Made by a program: the position numbers and the translations under genes | DNA from: Reyranella sp. | GTDB lineage: Bacteria > Pseudomonadota > Alphaproteobacteria > Reyranellales > Reyranellaceae | Length of the DNA stretch: 8,972 bases | Assembly: GCA_016780605.1 (NCBI GenBank) | Contig: JADHLS010000163.1 | Coordinates: 1-8,972 of the forward strand | Reading direction: 5' to 3' | Shown: piece by piece, positions 1 through 6,463 of the stretch | Layout: the number at the start of each line of letters is the position of its first letter | Numbering within the stretch: the first letter of the stretch is position 1 | Notes under the pieces: model-generated | The model's database searches: none | Told to the model about the DNA's origin: nothing | The model's input: only the letters and a program-made list of their open reading frames with translations

Positions 1-86
1 ACGATCGTTGCAAGAAGTATCGATCTCACCCCCGCACCGTACCACCGTTCGGCGTCCACCGAAGAGACGGCGCCGCGATCGCCTGA

Positions 87-92
87 TACAGT
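87..92 (+). promoter_or_regulatory. possible -10 element directly upstream of the oxidoreductase
   Basis: The bases TACAGT, preceded by TG one base upstream, resemble an extended -10 hexamer (4 of 6 matches). They lie six bases before the ATG at 99, so a transcript starting about seven bases downstream would begin at or next to the start codon. The hexamer at -35 spacing (GAGACG, 64-69) matches TTGACA only in its GAC core. No Shine-Dalgarno sequence precedes the ATG, which would fit a leaderless message. This is inferred from sequence only and is weak. Confidence 0.22.
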
Positions 93-98
93 CGGGCC

Positions 99-2309
99 AT
101 GCCCGACACCCTGTACCAGAACCCGCGCCCCGCCGGCCGCGACGGCGAGACGGTGATCACCAGCACCTGCGGCCACAATTGCGGCGGCCGTTGCGTGGTC
201 AACGCCCATGTCGTCGACGACCGCATCGTCAGGATCTCGACCGATCCGGCGCGCTGGCAGCCCGACCTGCCGCCGCTGCATGCCTGCGCCCGCGGCGTCG
301 GCCAGATCGAGCGCGTCTATCACCCCGATCGCCTGCTGCACCCGCTTCGCCGCACCGGCGCGCGCGGTTCTGGCCAGTTCGAGCGCATCACCTGGGACGA
401 GGCGCTGGGCCACATCGCCCGCGAGATGCGCCGTATCCGCGAGACCTACGGCAATGCCGCCTTCGTCGACCTGTCGCGCACCGGCAGCACCTCGATGCTC
501 CACGGCACCGCGGCGCTCGCCAAGCGCTTCTTCTACAAGTTCGGCGGCTGCACCGAGCTCTGGTCCAACATGTCGGCTGAATCCGAGGTCTTCGCCGTGC
601 GCATGACCTTCGGCGCCAAGGCCGACTACAAGAGCGCCGGCCGCGAGCCCACCGACTATGTGAACTCCAAGTTCATCCTGATGTGGGGCTGGAGCCCGGC
701 CGACGGCACCTTCGGCACCGGCACCTTCCAGTACCTCAAGGAGGCCAAGCGCCGCGGCGTGCGCATCGTCGCCGTCGATCCGCGGCGCACCCGCACCAGC
801 CAGGCGCTGGCCGAGGAGCACATCTTCATCAAGCCCTCGACCGACGCCGCCGCCCTGATCGCCATGGCCTATGTCATCGTGAGCGAAGGCCTGCACGACC
901 AGGCCTACTGCGACCGCCATGTGCTGGGCTTCGACGAGGCGCATCTGCCCGAAGGCGCGCCCGCCGGCGCCTCCTACAAGTCCTACCTGCTGGGCGAGAG
1001 CGACGGCGTCCCCAAGACTCCCGAATGGGCCGAGGTGCGCTGCGGCATTCCCGCCGAGACCATCCGCCGCCTCGCCATCGAGTTCGCCACCAGCAAACCC
1101 GCGGCCCTGCATTGCGGCTACGCCCCCGGTCGCACCGCCTACGGCGAGCAGTTCCACCGCGCCGCCTATGCCCTGGCGGCGATCACCGGCAACATCGGCA
1201 TCGTCGGCGGCAATTCCGGCGTCAGCAACGGCTCGACCGGCCGCGCCGGCATCAAGGGCCTGCCGACCGGCAGCAATCCCATCGACTCCAAGGTGGCGAC
1301 GCCGCTGCTCGCGGACCTTCTCGCCAAGGGCAAGTCCGGCGGCTATCCGGCCGATATAAAAATGCTCTATTCGGCGGGCGGCAATCTCTTCAACCAGTGC
1401 CCCAACGCGAACAAGATGGCGGCCTCGCTCGACGGCGTGGAGCTGTTCGTCGCCCAGGACAATTTCCTGACGCCGACGGCGCGCCACGCCGACATCGTCC
1501 TGCCGGCCACCACCTTCTGGGAGCGCAACGACGTGCACACGCCGTGGGCCGGCGCCGGGCACTACGCGATCTACATGAAGCAGGCCATCCCGCCGATGGG
1601 CGAGTGCCGCGACGACCGCGCGATCTTCGCCGAGCTGGCGCAGCGGCTCGGCATCAACGACTACGACGACAAGACCGAGGAGCAGTGGCTGCGCGAGCTG
1701 ACGAAGGACGCCATCGGCGACTTCGAGTCCTTCAAGGCCGCCGGCGTCGCCCGCTTCTCAGCCCCCGAGAGCGCCGTGGCCTTCGCCGATCAGATCCGCG
1801 ATCCCGACAACCACAAGTTCACGACGCCCTCCGGCAAGATCGAGATCTATTCCCAGGCGATGGCGGCCAAGCCCGATCGCTATGGCCTCGGCGCCATGCC
1901 GCCGATCCCGACCTGGTTCGATCCCGTCGCCCCCGACGCCAAGTACCCGCTGATGCTGTGCAGCCCCAAGTCGCGGGCGCGCACCCATTCGATCCACGGT
2001 AACCAGCCGCTGCTCTCGCGCGTCGATCCTGACGATGTGTGGATGAATCCCGATGATGCGAAGGCGCGGGGAATCGAGAACGGACAGAAGGTGCGCGTCT
2101 TCAACGACCGCGGCTCGACGCTGCTGCCGGTCAGGGTGACGCCGCGCATCGCGCCGGGCGTGGTCTCGATCAAGGAGGGCGCCTGGTTCACCCCCGACGC
2201 CACCGGCACCGACACCGAAGGCTGCGCCAATGCGCTGGCCGACGACCGCGCGGCACCCTGCGGCGCCACGACCTACAACACCAACCTCGTCGACGTCGAA
2301 CGGGCGTAA
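99..2309 (+). CDS. DMSO reductase-family molybdopterin oxidoreductase (DmsA-like catalytic subunit)
   Basis: A complete 736-aa protein that should carry a bis-MGD molybdenum cofactor and one [4Fe-4S] cluster and reduce an S- or N-oxide-type substrate; the substrate cannot be read from sequence. The cluster motif is C24-x3-C28-x3-C32-x30-C63, followed by R65 in ACARG as in DmsA-type enzymes. S159 in NMSAESE aligns with the usual Ser ligand of Mo. Family blocks follow: VDPRRT (226-231), GNIGIVGGN (364-372), HADIVLPATTFWE (463-475), and a C-terminal molydopterin-binding domain from about 615, with NPDDAKARGIENG, FNDRG and KEGAW. DmsA itself is longer because it has a twin-arginine leader; here the cluster motif begins at residue 24 and no RR leader exists. 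The in-frame TGA at 84-86 rules out an upstream start, so the enzyme is probably cytoplasmic. No DmsB/DmsC-type subunits are visible. The ATG has no good ribosome-binding site. Family certain, physiological role unknown. Confidence 0.93.
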   Translation: MPDTLYQNPRPAGRDGETVITSTCGHNCGGRCVVNAHVVDDRIVRISTDPARWQPDLPPLHACARGVGQIERVYHPDRLLHPLRRTGARGSGQFERITWDEALGHIAREMRRIRETYGNAAFVDLSRTGSTSMLHGTAALAKRFFYKFGGCTELWSNMSAESEVFAVRMTFGAKADYKSAGREPTDYVNSKFILMWGWSPADGTFGTGTFQYLKEAKRRGVRIVAVDPRRTRTSQALAEEHIFIKPSTDAAALIAMAYVIVSEGLHDQAYCDRHVLGFDEAHLPEGAPAGASYKSYLLGESDGVPKTPEWAEVRCGIPAETIRRLAIEFATSKPAALHCGYAPGRTAYGEQFHRAAYALAAITGNIGIVGGNSGVSNGSTGRAGIKGLPTGSNPIDSKVATPLLADLLAKGKSGGYPADIKMLYSAGGNLFNQCPNANKMAASLDGVELFVAQDNFLTPTARHADIVLPATTFWERNDVHTPWAGAGHYAIYMKQAIPPMGECRDDRAIFAELAQRLGINDYDDKTEEQWLRELTKDAIGDFESFKAAGVARFSAPESAVAFADQIRDPDNHKFTTPSGKIEIYSQAMAAKPDRYGLGAMPPIPTWFDPVAPDAKYPLMLCSPKSRARTHSIHGNQPLLSRVDPDDVWMNPDDAKARGIENGQKVRVFNDRGSTLLPVRVTPRIAPGVVSIKEGAWFTPDATGTDTEGCANALADDRAAPCGATTYNTNLVDVERA

Positions 2310-2368
2310 GGGAGCGCGGGCCTCCGGCCCGCATCAAGATCATGAGCGGGCCAGAGGCCCGCGCTCCC
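2310..2368. repeat. paired REP-like palindromes between convergent genes, probable bidirectional terminator
   Basis: Two 23-bp arms (2310-2332 and 2346-2368) are inverted copies with one mismatch, around a 13-base spacer. Each arm also holds its own hairpin: GCGGGCC-TCC-GGCCCGC on the left and GCGGGCC-AGA-GGCCCGC on the right, each a 7-bp stem with a 3-base loop. The arms begin right after the stop of the oxidoreductase and end 4 bases before the stop of the convergent gene. The cruciform could terminate transcription from both sides, although there is no proper T tract. The hairpin-within-inverted-pair layout resembles REP/BIME extragenic repeats, which are usually dispersed through a genome; dispersal cannot be tested from this window. 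Confidence 0.75.
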
Positions 2369-2372
2369 TTGC

Positions 2373-2975
2373 CTAAGCGTAATGCATCCCCGGATCGGGC
2401 CGCGGGAAATCGCCGATGGTCTCGAGGAAGCCCCGGAACTCCTTCACCGAGGCCCGGTTCAGCTGTCCGAAGATCGACTTGCTGTTCACGAACGGACCCC
2501 AATGGTTGATGGTGATCCGGAGCAGCCGCACCGTGTATTCGATGGCGAAGGTGTGGTTCGTCTTCATTCCGGTGATGAAGGTCTGGTCGTCGGTGGCGCC
2601 CAGCGTATCCTGGACGAAGTCCGTCAGGCTCTGGCCGTTGCCCATTGAATCGGCCGAGACCTGCCACGCGCCGGCTTCTTCATTGTGACTGGTCTTCGCC
2701 TGCGGCTTGCCGCCGTCGACGCCGTGATTCCAGTCCCACATGCTTTCGAGCCCGGCCAGGCACCGCAGCACCTCGAGTATCACCGCCTTGCGATGCGCCC
2801 CGATCCCGTACGGTCCCAGCTGCCCGACGACGGCGGAGTAGACGTCGAACACCGCGTTGGGCTGGAAGAGCTCCTCGGGCGCGAGCAGCGCCCAGTCCAC
2901 CAGCTCGTCGAGGAACGGCGTCGGCGGCTTCGAGCCGCTCACGCGCGCCAGGCAGGCGCTGTACTGTCTCGGCAT
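2373..2975 (-). CDS. hypothetical 200-aa protein, possible lysozyme-like fold
   Basis: I place the start at the ATG at 2975, because GGAGG (complement of 2981-2985) sits 5 bases upstream; the frame stays open further upstream but that stretch has no ribosome-binding site and unlikely composition. The 200-aa product has no signal peptide or membrane helix. It is rich in Trp and Asn in the middle: AGLESMWDWNHG (74-85), then EAGAWQVSADSMG (100-112), then NHTFAIEYTVRLLR (140-153). A Glu in a helix, about 25 residues before a G-x-WQ-type strand, recalls the E...GLMQ arrangement of lytic transglycosylase/goose-lysozyme folds, with E77 the candidate acid. This is pattern recognition and not a firm family assignment. 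It is transcribed divergently from the GH75-like gene, 164 bases away, which suggests shared control and perhaps related roles in glycan cleavage. It ends against the REP-like palindromes. Confidence 0.8.
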   Translation of the reverse strand: MPRQYSACLARVSGSKPPTPFLDELVDWALLAPEELFQPNAVFDVYSAVVGQLGPYGIGAHRKAVILEVLRCLAGLESMWDWNHGVDGGKPQAKTSHNEEAGAWQVSADSMGNGQSLTDFVQDTLGATDDQTFITGMKTNHTFAIEYTVRLLRITINHWGPFVNSKSIFGQLNRASVKEFRGFLETIGDFPRPDPGMHYA

Positions 2976-2980
2976 CGGGA

Positions 2981-2985
2981 CCTCC
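2981..2985 (-). promoter_or_regulatory. Shine-Dalgarno site that sets the start at 2975
   Basis: On the minus strand the sequence reads ACGGAGGTCCCG-ATG, a near-perfect Shine-Dalgarno core with 5 bases of spacing. It decides in favour of this ATG over the upstream Met at 3083, which has no comparable site. Confidence 0.8.
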
Positions 2986-3103
2986 GTTGTGTGTTCTGGC
3001 GGCGTCTTTTCTCGCTGTCGATGAAACCAAAATCCGACAACAACTATCGATACGCTACGGGCACGGCACCAATGGCGCTCCATCCGGGCGCGATTGCGGC
3101 GGT

Positions 3104-3125
3104 TTCCTTGAGAATTCCTTGAGAC
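3104..3125. repeat. tandem 11-bp direct repeat in the divergent promoter region
   Basis: Two adjacent units, TTCCTTGAGAA (3104-3114) and TTCCTTGAGAC (3115-3125), match at 10 of 11 bases. An 11-bp period puts both copies on about the same face of the helix, as in operators bound by paired regulator subunits. The repeat lies 14 bases before the start of the GH75-like gene, between the two divergent genes. It may equally be a small slippage duplication. Confidence 0.5.
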
Positions 3126-3139
3126 GATCAGAGGTCACG

Positions 3140-4270
3140 ATGGCGGCGCTCACCTTCTCGGACATTGGCGAAGTCGGCAGCAAGGGCCGCACCGGCGGCT
3201 CGTACCTGGTTCAGGTGACGGACGGCGGCGTCAACGCCAACGCCGTCGTCTATTCCGGCATCCTGAACGAGGACGTCGACGGCGCGCCGCGCTGCTACGG
3301 CGTGTTTCCGACCGATGCCGGGATCGACGAGCTGCGCAACGCCACCAGCGACGAGAACGCCCAGTTCAATCCATTGCCCGCGGGTCAGGTGGCGCACCCC
3401 TGGAAGTGGGTCGGCGTCGCGAACATGACCCACCAAGAGGCCGCCGAAGCCGGCATTCTCGCCCGCCTCGACGAGCGGTCCGAGCTGGCGGGCCGCAACC
3501 GGCCGGGCGCGCCGCTCAACGACGCCAAGCGCTTCCCGCCGAAATTCCCGGTGAAGCGCGCCGACAATGCCGGCTTCTACGTTTCGACCACCGCCCTGGT
3601 GAAGAACGCCTCGCTTCCCGAGACCGACCCCGGCCATTGGTGGGATGCGACCGCCGTCAACTACGGCGCGCTGACGCCGCCGCTGCGCGACCTCGGCGTC
3701 GAGCTCGGCGATTTCGGCATCGCCATCCGCCGCGACAACGGCACCAGCCGCACGTTCTTCTTCGCCGATTCGGGCAACGGCCAGAAGATCGGCGAGATGT
3801 CGAGCATGCTGTTCCGCGCGCTCTATCCCGGCAACAACCAGGAGGAGCTGCTCGCCTCGTTCATCGTCTTCCCGGGATCACGCACCCGCCCGATCACCAG
3901 CGACCCGGCGCGCACGGTGCGCCGGCTGCTGGGCGACCTCTCGACCACCTCGAACGTCGGCACCATGATCGACATCATGGCCGCCGGCACCTCCTTCGCC
4001 CGCCTGAACGCCACGCCTGAGCTCATGTATGAGATGAACGACGTGCAGCCCGCGCGGCCGCGCAAGCTCGCCGACATGATGCATCGGGCGCCCGGCCTGG
4101 ATGTGGGCCGCAACGCCGGGCGCAGCAAGAAGATCGCCGACGCCCTGCAGACCCACGGCTACGATCCGGTCGCCGCCCAACGCGCGGCCGATGCCGCGCG
4201 GCCGACGCTTGGGCTCTCGGTGCCGCCTCCGTCGGCGGAGATCATGAATCTCAAGATCCCGAAGCCATAG
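3140..4270 (+). CDS. GH75-like chitosanase-type glycoside hydrolase with C-terminal extension
   Basis: A 376-aa protein starting at the ATG at 3140 behind AGAGGT (3130-3135). The open frame runs back to 2645, but that part is antisense to the neighbour and Arg/Pro-rich noise. Residues about 30-250 resemble family 75 glycoside hydrolases, endo-acting chitosanases best known from fungi. NEDVDGAPRCYG (43-54) recalls the family's D-x-D-x-DGA strand, and FFFADSGNGQKIGEMS (206-221) recalls its YAVFGD-G...IGE active-site segment. D210 and E219, nine residues apart, are the candidate catalytic pair; FIVFPGS (241-247) closes the domain. Residues about 255-376 form an extra, unrecognised tail rich in Arg, Ala and Asp. 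No signal peptide is present, although known GH75 chitosanases are secreted. The actual substrate could be chitosan or a cell-wall glycan. The fold call is fairly good, the activity is inferred. Confidence 0.78.
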   Translation: MAALTFSDIGEVGSKGRTGGSYLVQVTDGGVNANAVVYSGILNEDVDGAPRCYGVFPTDAGIDELRNATSDENAQFNPLPAGQVAHPWKWVGVANMTHQEAAEAGILARLDERSELAGRNRPGAPLNDAKRFPPKFPVKRADNAGFYVSTTALVKNASLPETDPGHWWDATAVNYGALTPPLRDLGVELGDFGIAIRRDNGTSRTFFFADSGNGQKIGEMSSMLFRALYPGNNQEELLASFIVFPGSRTRPITSDPARTVRRLLGDLSTTSNVGTMIDIMAAGTSFARLNATPELMYEMNDVQPARPRKLADMMHRAPGLDVGRNAGRSKKIADALQTHGYDPVAAQRAADAARPTLGLSVPPPSAEIMNLKIPKP

Positions 4271-4294
4271 CCCGCGTTTCGGGCCTCGTGGCTG

Positions 4295-5890
4295 CTACCT
4301 CTCCAGCCACACGTCCTCGAACCGCCAGTTGTTGTAGATGCTGTTGATGTGCAGCGTGACGTTCTTCACCTGCGGCTGCCAGCACCCGGCGGCGCGGCCG
4401 TAAAAGATGATCGGCCGCGCGATCTCGGCCTGCAGCTTGTGGTCGATGTCCCACACCATCTGCTGGCGCTTCTTGCGGTCGAGCTCGCGCGACTGGGCCT
4501 GGAACAGCTTGGTCATCTCGGCATTGCAGTAGCCGTTGTAGTTGCGCAGCGAGCCGCAGCCGTAGTTCTCGAACAGCGCCACGTCGGGGTCGTCGACCGC
4601 CACGCCGCTGAGGTTGAGCGCCACCGCATAGTCCTTCTTGAACACGCGGTTATAGTAGACGGCGGTGTCGATGATCTCGAGCTCGCCGTCGACATAGACG
4701 TGCTTCAGCTGGTCGATCAGGATCACCGCCGGGTCCCTGAAGGTCGCGATGTTGCGCGTGCTGACTTTGACCTTCAGCCGCTTGTCGGGCCCGTAGCCCG
4801 CCTCCTGCATCAGCTTTTTCGCTTCCTCGCGCGCCTGGGCGACGTCGCCGTAGCCCGGCAGGTCCTTCATCATCTCCGGCGTCATGCCCCAGGCCCCGTC
4901 GGGCGGCGGCAGCATGATGCCGGCCACCTGGTCCTCGCCCTCGCTCAGGATGTCGATGAACGACTTGCGGTCGAGCGTCAGCGCCAGCGCGCGGCGGATG
5001 CGGGCGTCGTTGAAGGGCGGCGCCTCGGCATTGATGATCAGGTTGGTGCTGACGCCGCTCTCGCGCATGGTGCACTGCGCCTGCGGCGCGTCCTTCTTGA
5101 TGTTTTTAAGGAGCGGCACCGTGACGTCGGCCGGGAAGGTCATGTCCTGCTTGCCGGCGATGAAGGCCAGCATGCGCGTGCCGCGGTCGGGCATGATGGT
5201 GAACTCGATGCCGTCGAGATAGGGCCTGCCCTTCTTCCAGTAGTCCGGGTTCTTGGTGAGCTTGATGCCCTCGTTCATCTTGAACTCGGCGAGCTTGAAC
5301 GGGCCGGTGCCCACCGGCCGACGGCGCATCTGGTCGGGCGGCACGTGGCAGGGATAGATCGGCGTGTAGCCCGAGGCGAGCAGGGCCAGCAGCGAGGGCT
5401 GCGGCGCCTTGAGATGGAAGGTCGCCTGGGTGTCGGAGTCGGCCGTGACCTTCTCGACGTTGGTCCACCACGAGGCGCGCGGATTGCGGCGCAGCTTGCC
5501 CTCGCTCTCGCCGCCAAGCAGCAGGTCGAAGGTGCAGGCGACGTCCCTGGCGCTGAACGGCTTGCCGTCGTGCCACGTCACGCCCTCGCGCAGGGTGAAT
5601 ACCAGCTTGGTGTTGTTGTCCGTCCACTGCCACCTGGTGGCGAGGTCGGGCACGATCGAGTCGAGGCTGTTCCTCGGTACGTGCTGATCGAACAGGACCA
5701 GGTTGTTGTAGAGCGACATGAACGGCACGGCGACCGACACCGTCGCCTCCTCGTGAATCGAGGCGCTGGGCGGCGAATCCATGTGCTGGATCTTCAGGAT
5801 GCCGCCCGTCTTCTGGGCGGCGGCCGGGCTCGCGACGGCGAGCGCCAGCACGGCGACGATGGCGCCGAGGCGACCGTTATGGGTCTTCAT
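4295..5890 (-). CDS. ABC transporter substrate-binding protein, family 5 (peptide/nickel type)
   Basis: A 531-aa periplasmic solute-binding protein. The start is supported by GGGAGG (complement of 5895-5900) four bases before the ATG. A classical Sec signal peptide is seen: MKTHNGR, a hydrophobic stretch to about residue 20, and an AAA-Q cleavage site after A25; there is no lipobox. Hallmarks of SBP_bac_5 follow: PDLATRWQWTDN (81-92), FTLREGVTWHDGKPFSARDV (98-117), PVGTGPFKL (192-200) and NPDYW (214-218). The length is typical of the DppA/OppA group. Such proteins bind short peptides, or sometimes opines, sugars or metal chelates, and pass them to an ABC permease; the ligand cannot be told here. 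No permease or ATPase gene lies in the window: the next gene upstream is a divergent small membrane protein, and the gene downstream is convergent. It may be an orphan receptor working with a transporter elsewhere. Confidence 0.95.
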   Translation of the reverse strand: MKTHNGRLGAIVAVLALAVASPAAAQKTGGILKIQHMDSPPSASIHEEATVSVAVPFMSLYNNLVLFDQHVPRNSLDSIVPDLATRWQWTDNNTKLVFTLREGVTWHDGKPFSARDVACTFDLLLGGESEGKLRRNPRASWWTNVEKVTADSDTQATFHLKAPQPSLLALLASGYTPIYPCHVPPDQMRRRPVGTGPFKLAEFKMNEGIKLTKNPDYWKKGRPYLDGIEFTIMPDRGTRMLAFIAGKQDMTFPADVTVPLLKNIKKDAPQAQCTMRESGVSTNLIINAEAPPFNDARIRRALALTLDRKSFIDILSEGEDQVAGIMLPPPDGAWGMTPEMMKDLPGYGDVAQAREEAKKLMQEAGYGPDKRLKVKVSTRNIATFRDPAVILIDQLKHVYVDGELEIIDTAVYYNRVFKKDYAVALNLSGVAVDDPDVALFENYGCGSLRNYNGYCNAEMTKLFQAQSRELDRKKRQQMVWDIDHKLQAEIARPIIFYGRAAGCWQPQVKNVTLHINSIYNNWRFEDVWLER

Positions 5891-5988
5891 TGTTCCTCCC
5901 TTTGTCTTGGAGGAAGTCTAGCCCATCGCCGTGGGGAATGGGGCACAAGGTCCGGAAGATCGTGATCTGACGTGCTAAACTAGGAACG

Positions 5989-6258
5989 ATGATGTCCGCC
6001 AGGTTCATCGTGAACATTGTCGGCGTAATCGGCTGGCTGATGGCCGCCGTGTTCGCCTATGCCTTTCTCACGCTGTTCGGATTCTTCGGGGTCGGGTTCT
6101 ACGGCCTGCTCCTGCTGTTCATCTGCGTTCAGGTCGAGCTGGAGCCGGCAGACGTCGCCAGCGATCGATGGCGGCGATGGACGACCTTCTTCAAGGCCCT
6201 GGGCCTCCTCCTGACCGTCGGTGGTTTCGGCGGCTTTCTCTGGTTCCAGCTGCGCTGA
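5989..6258 (+). CDS. small integral membrane protein, unknown function
   Basis: An 89-aa protein that begins with two consecutive ATG codons (5989 and 5992). AGGA at 5982-5985 is only 3 bases from the first ATG but 6 from the second, so the second may be the real start. Hydrophobic stretches at about residues 6-28, 31-49 and 67-86 suggest three membrane helices. Between helices two and three is a short hydrophilic loop with an acidic half (VELEPADVASD) and a basic half (RWRRW). No family is recognised. It is divergent from the substrate-binding protein with 98 bases between them, but nothing shows a functional link. The codon use matches the neighbours and the hydrophobic pattern is too regular for a shadow frame, so I treat it as real. 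Confidence 0.72.
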   Translation: MMSARFIVNIVGVIGWLMAAVFAYAFLTLFGFFGVGFYGLLLLFICVQVELEPADVASDRWRRWTTFFKALGLLLTVGGFGGFLWFQLR

Positions 6259-6331
6259 GCGGCCGGCTCTGCCGCCGTACGCTATCGAACAGACCATTGA
6301 TTCTTGCATCCCGGCGGCAGCTACTTCTTCG

Positions 6332-6463
6332 ATGCCGGATATGCCTGAGCGAGGTTCGGAACTCGCCACCATCCTCGAACTGTCCTCGGTCGGGCTGGCG
6401 CGCTGCAGTGCCGATCTTCGCTACCTCGCCGCCAACGTCCGGGGGCGGCGGTTCAACCGGTGA
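6332..6463 (+). pseudogene. truncated start of a PAS-domain protein
   Basis: A 43-codon stretch with MPDMPERG at its start and then ELATILELSSVGLARCSADL followed by RYLAAN. This strongly recalls the first helix and strand of PAS domains in sensor kinases (typically ...L..SPVGLARCSRDLRYLAANPAYA...). The similarity stops at AAN; the next codons read VRGRRFNR and stop at 6461-6463, overlapping the end of the convergent metallopeptidase gene. The rest of the domain and any kinase are missing, so this looks like the remnant of a gene cut off at about 6438. Alternatives are a chance reading of GC-rich DNA or a very short real peptide. No good ribosome-binding site precedes either ATG (6332 or 6341). 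Confidence 0.45.

Noticed and set aside
683..2002. 439-codon open frame inside the oxidoreductase gene
   Set aside because: It is a shifted shadow, extremely rich in Arg and Pro; the overlapping frame carries the full set of molybdoenzyme motifs.
2645..3139. N-terminal extension of the GH75-like frame
   Set aside because: It overlaps the divergent gene, is almost all Arg, Pro, Ala and Ser, and the ATG at 3140 has its own ribosome-binding site.
4270..4284. 5-bp hairpin GCCCG-CGTTT-CGGGC between two convergent genes
   Set aside because: The stem is short, starts within the stop codon, and has no T tract; such stems are common by chance at this GC content.
4349..5965. 538-codon open frame on the + strand
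   Set aside because: It is antisense to the substrate-binding protein gene, which has a signal peptide and clear family motifs; the frame is rich in Arg, Gly, Ala, Val and His, as expected from the complement of GC-biased codons.
6259..6275. GCGGC...GCCGC hairpin after the small membrane protein gene
   Set aside because: Only five base pairs with a 7-base loop and no T tract, so it is not convincing as a terminator.
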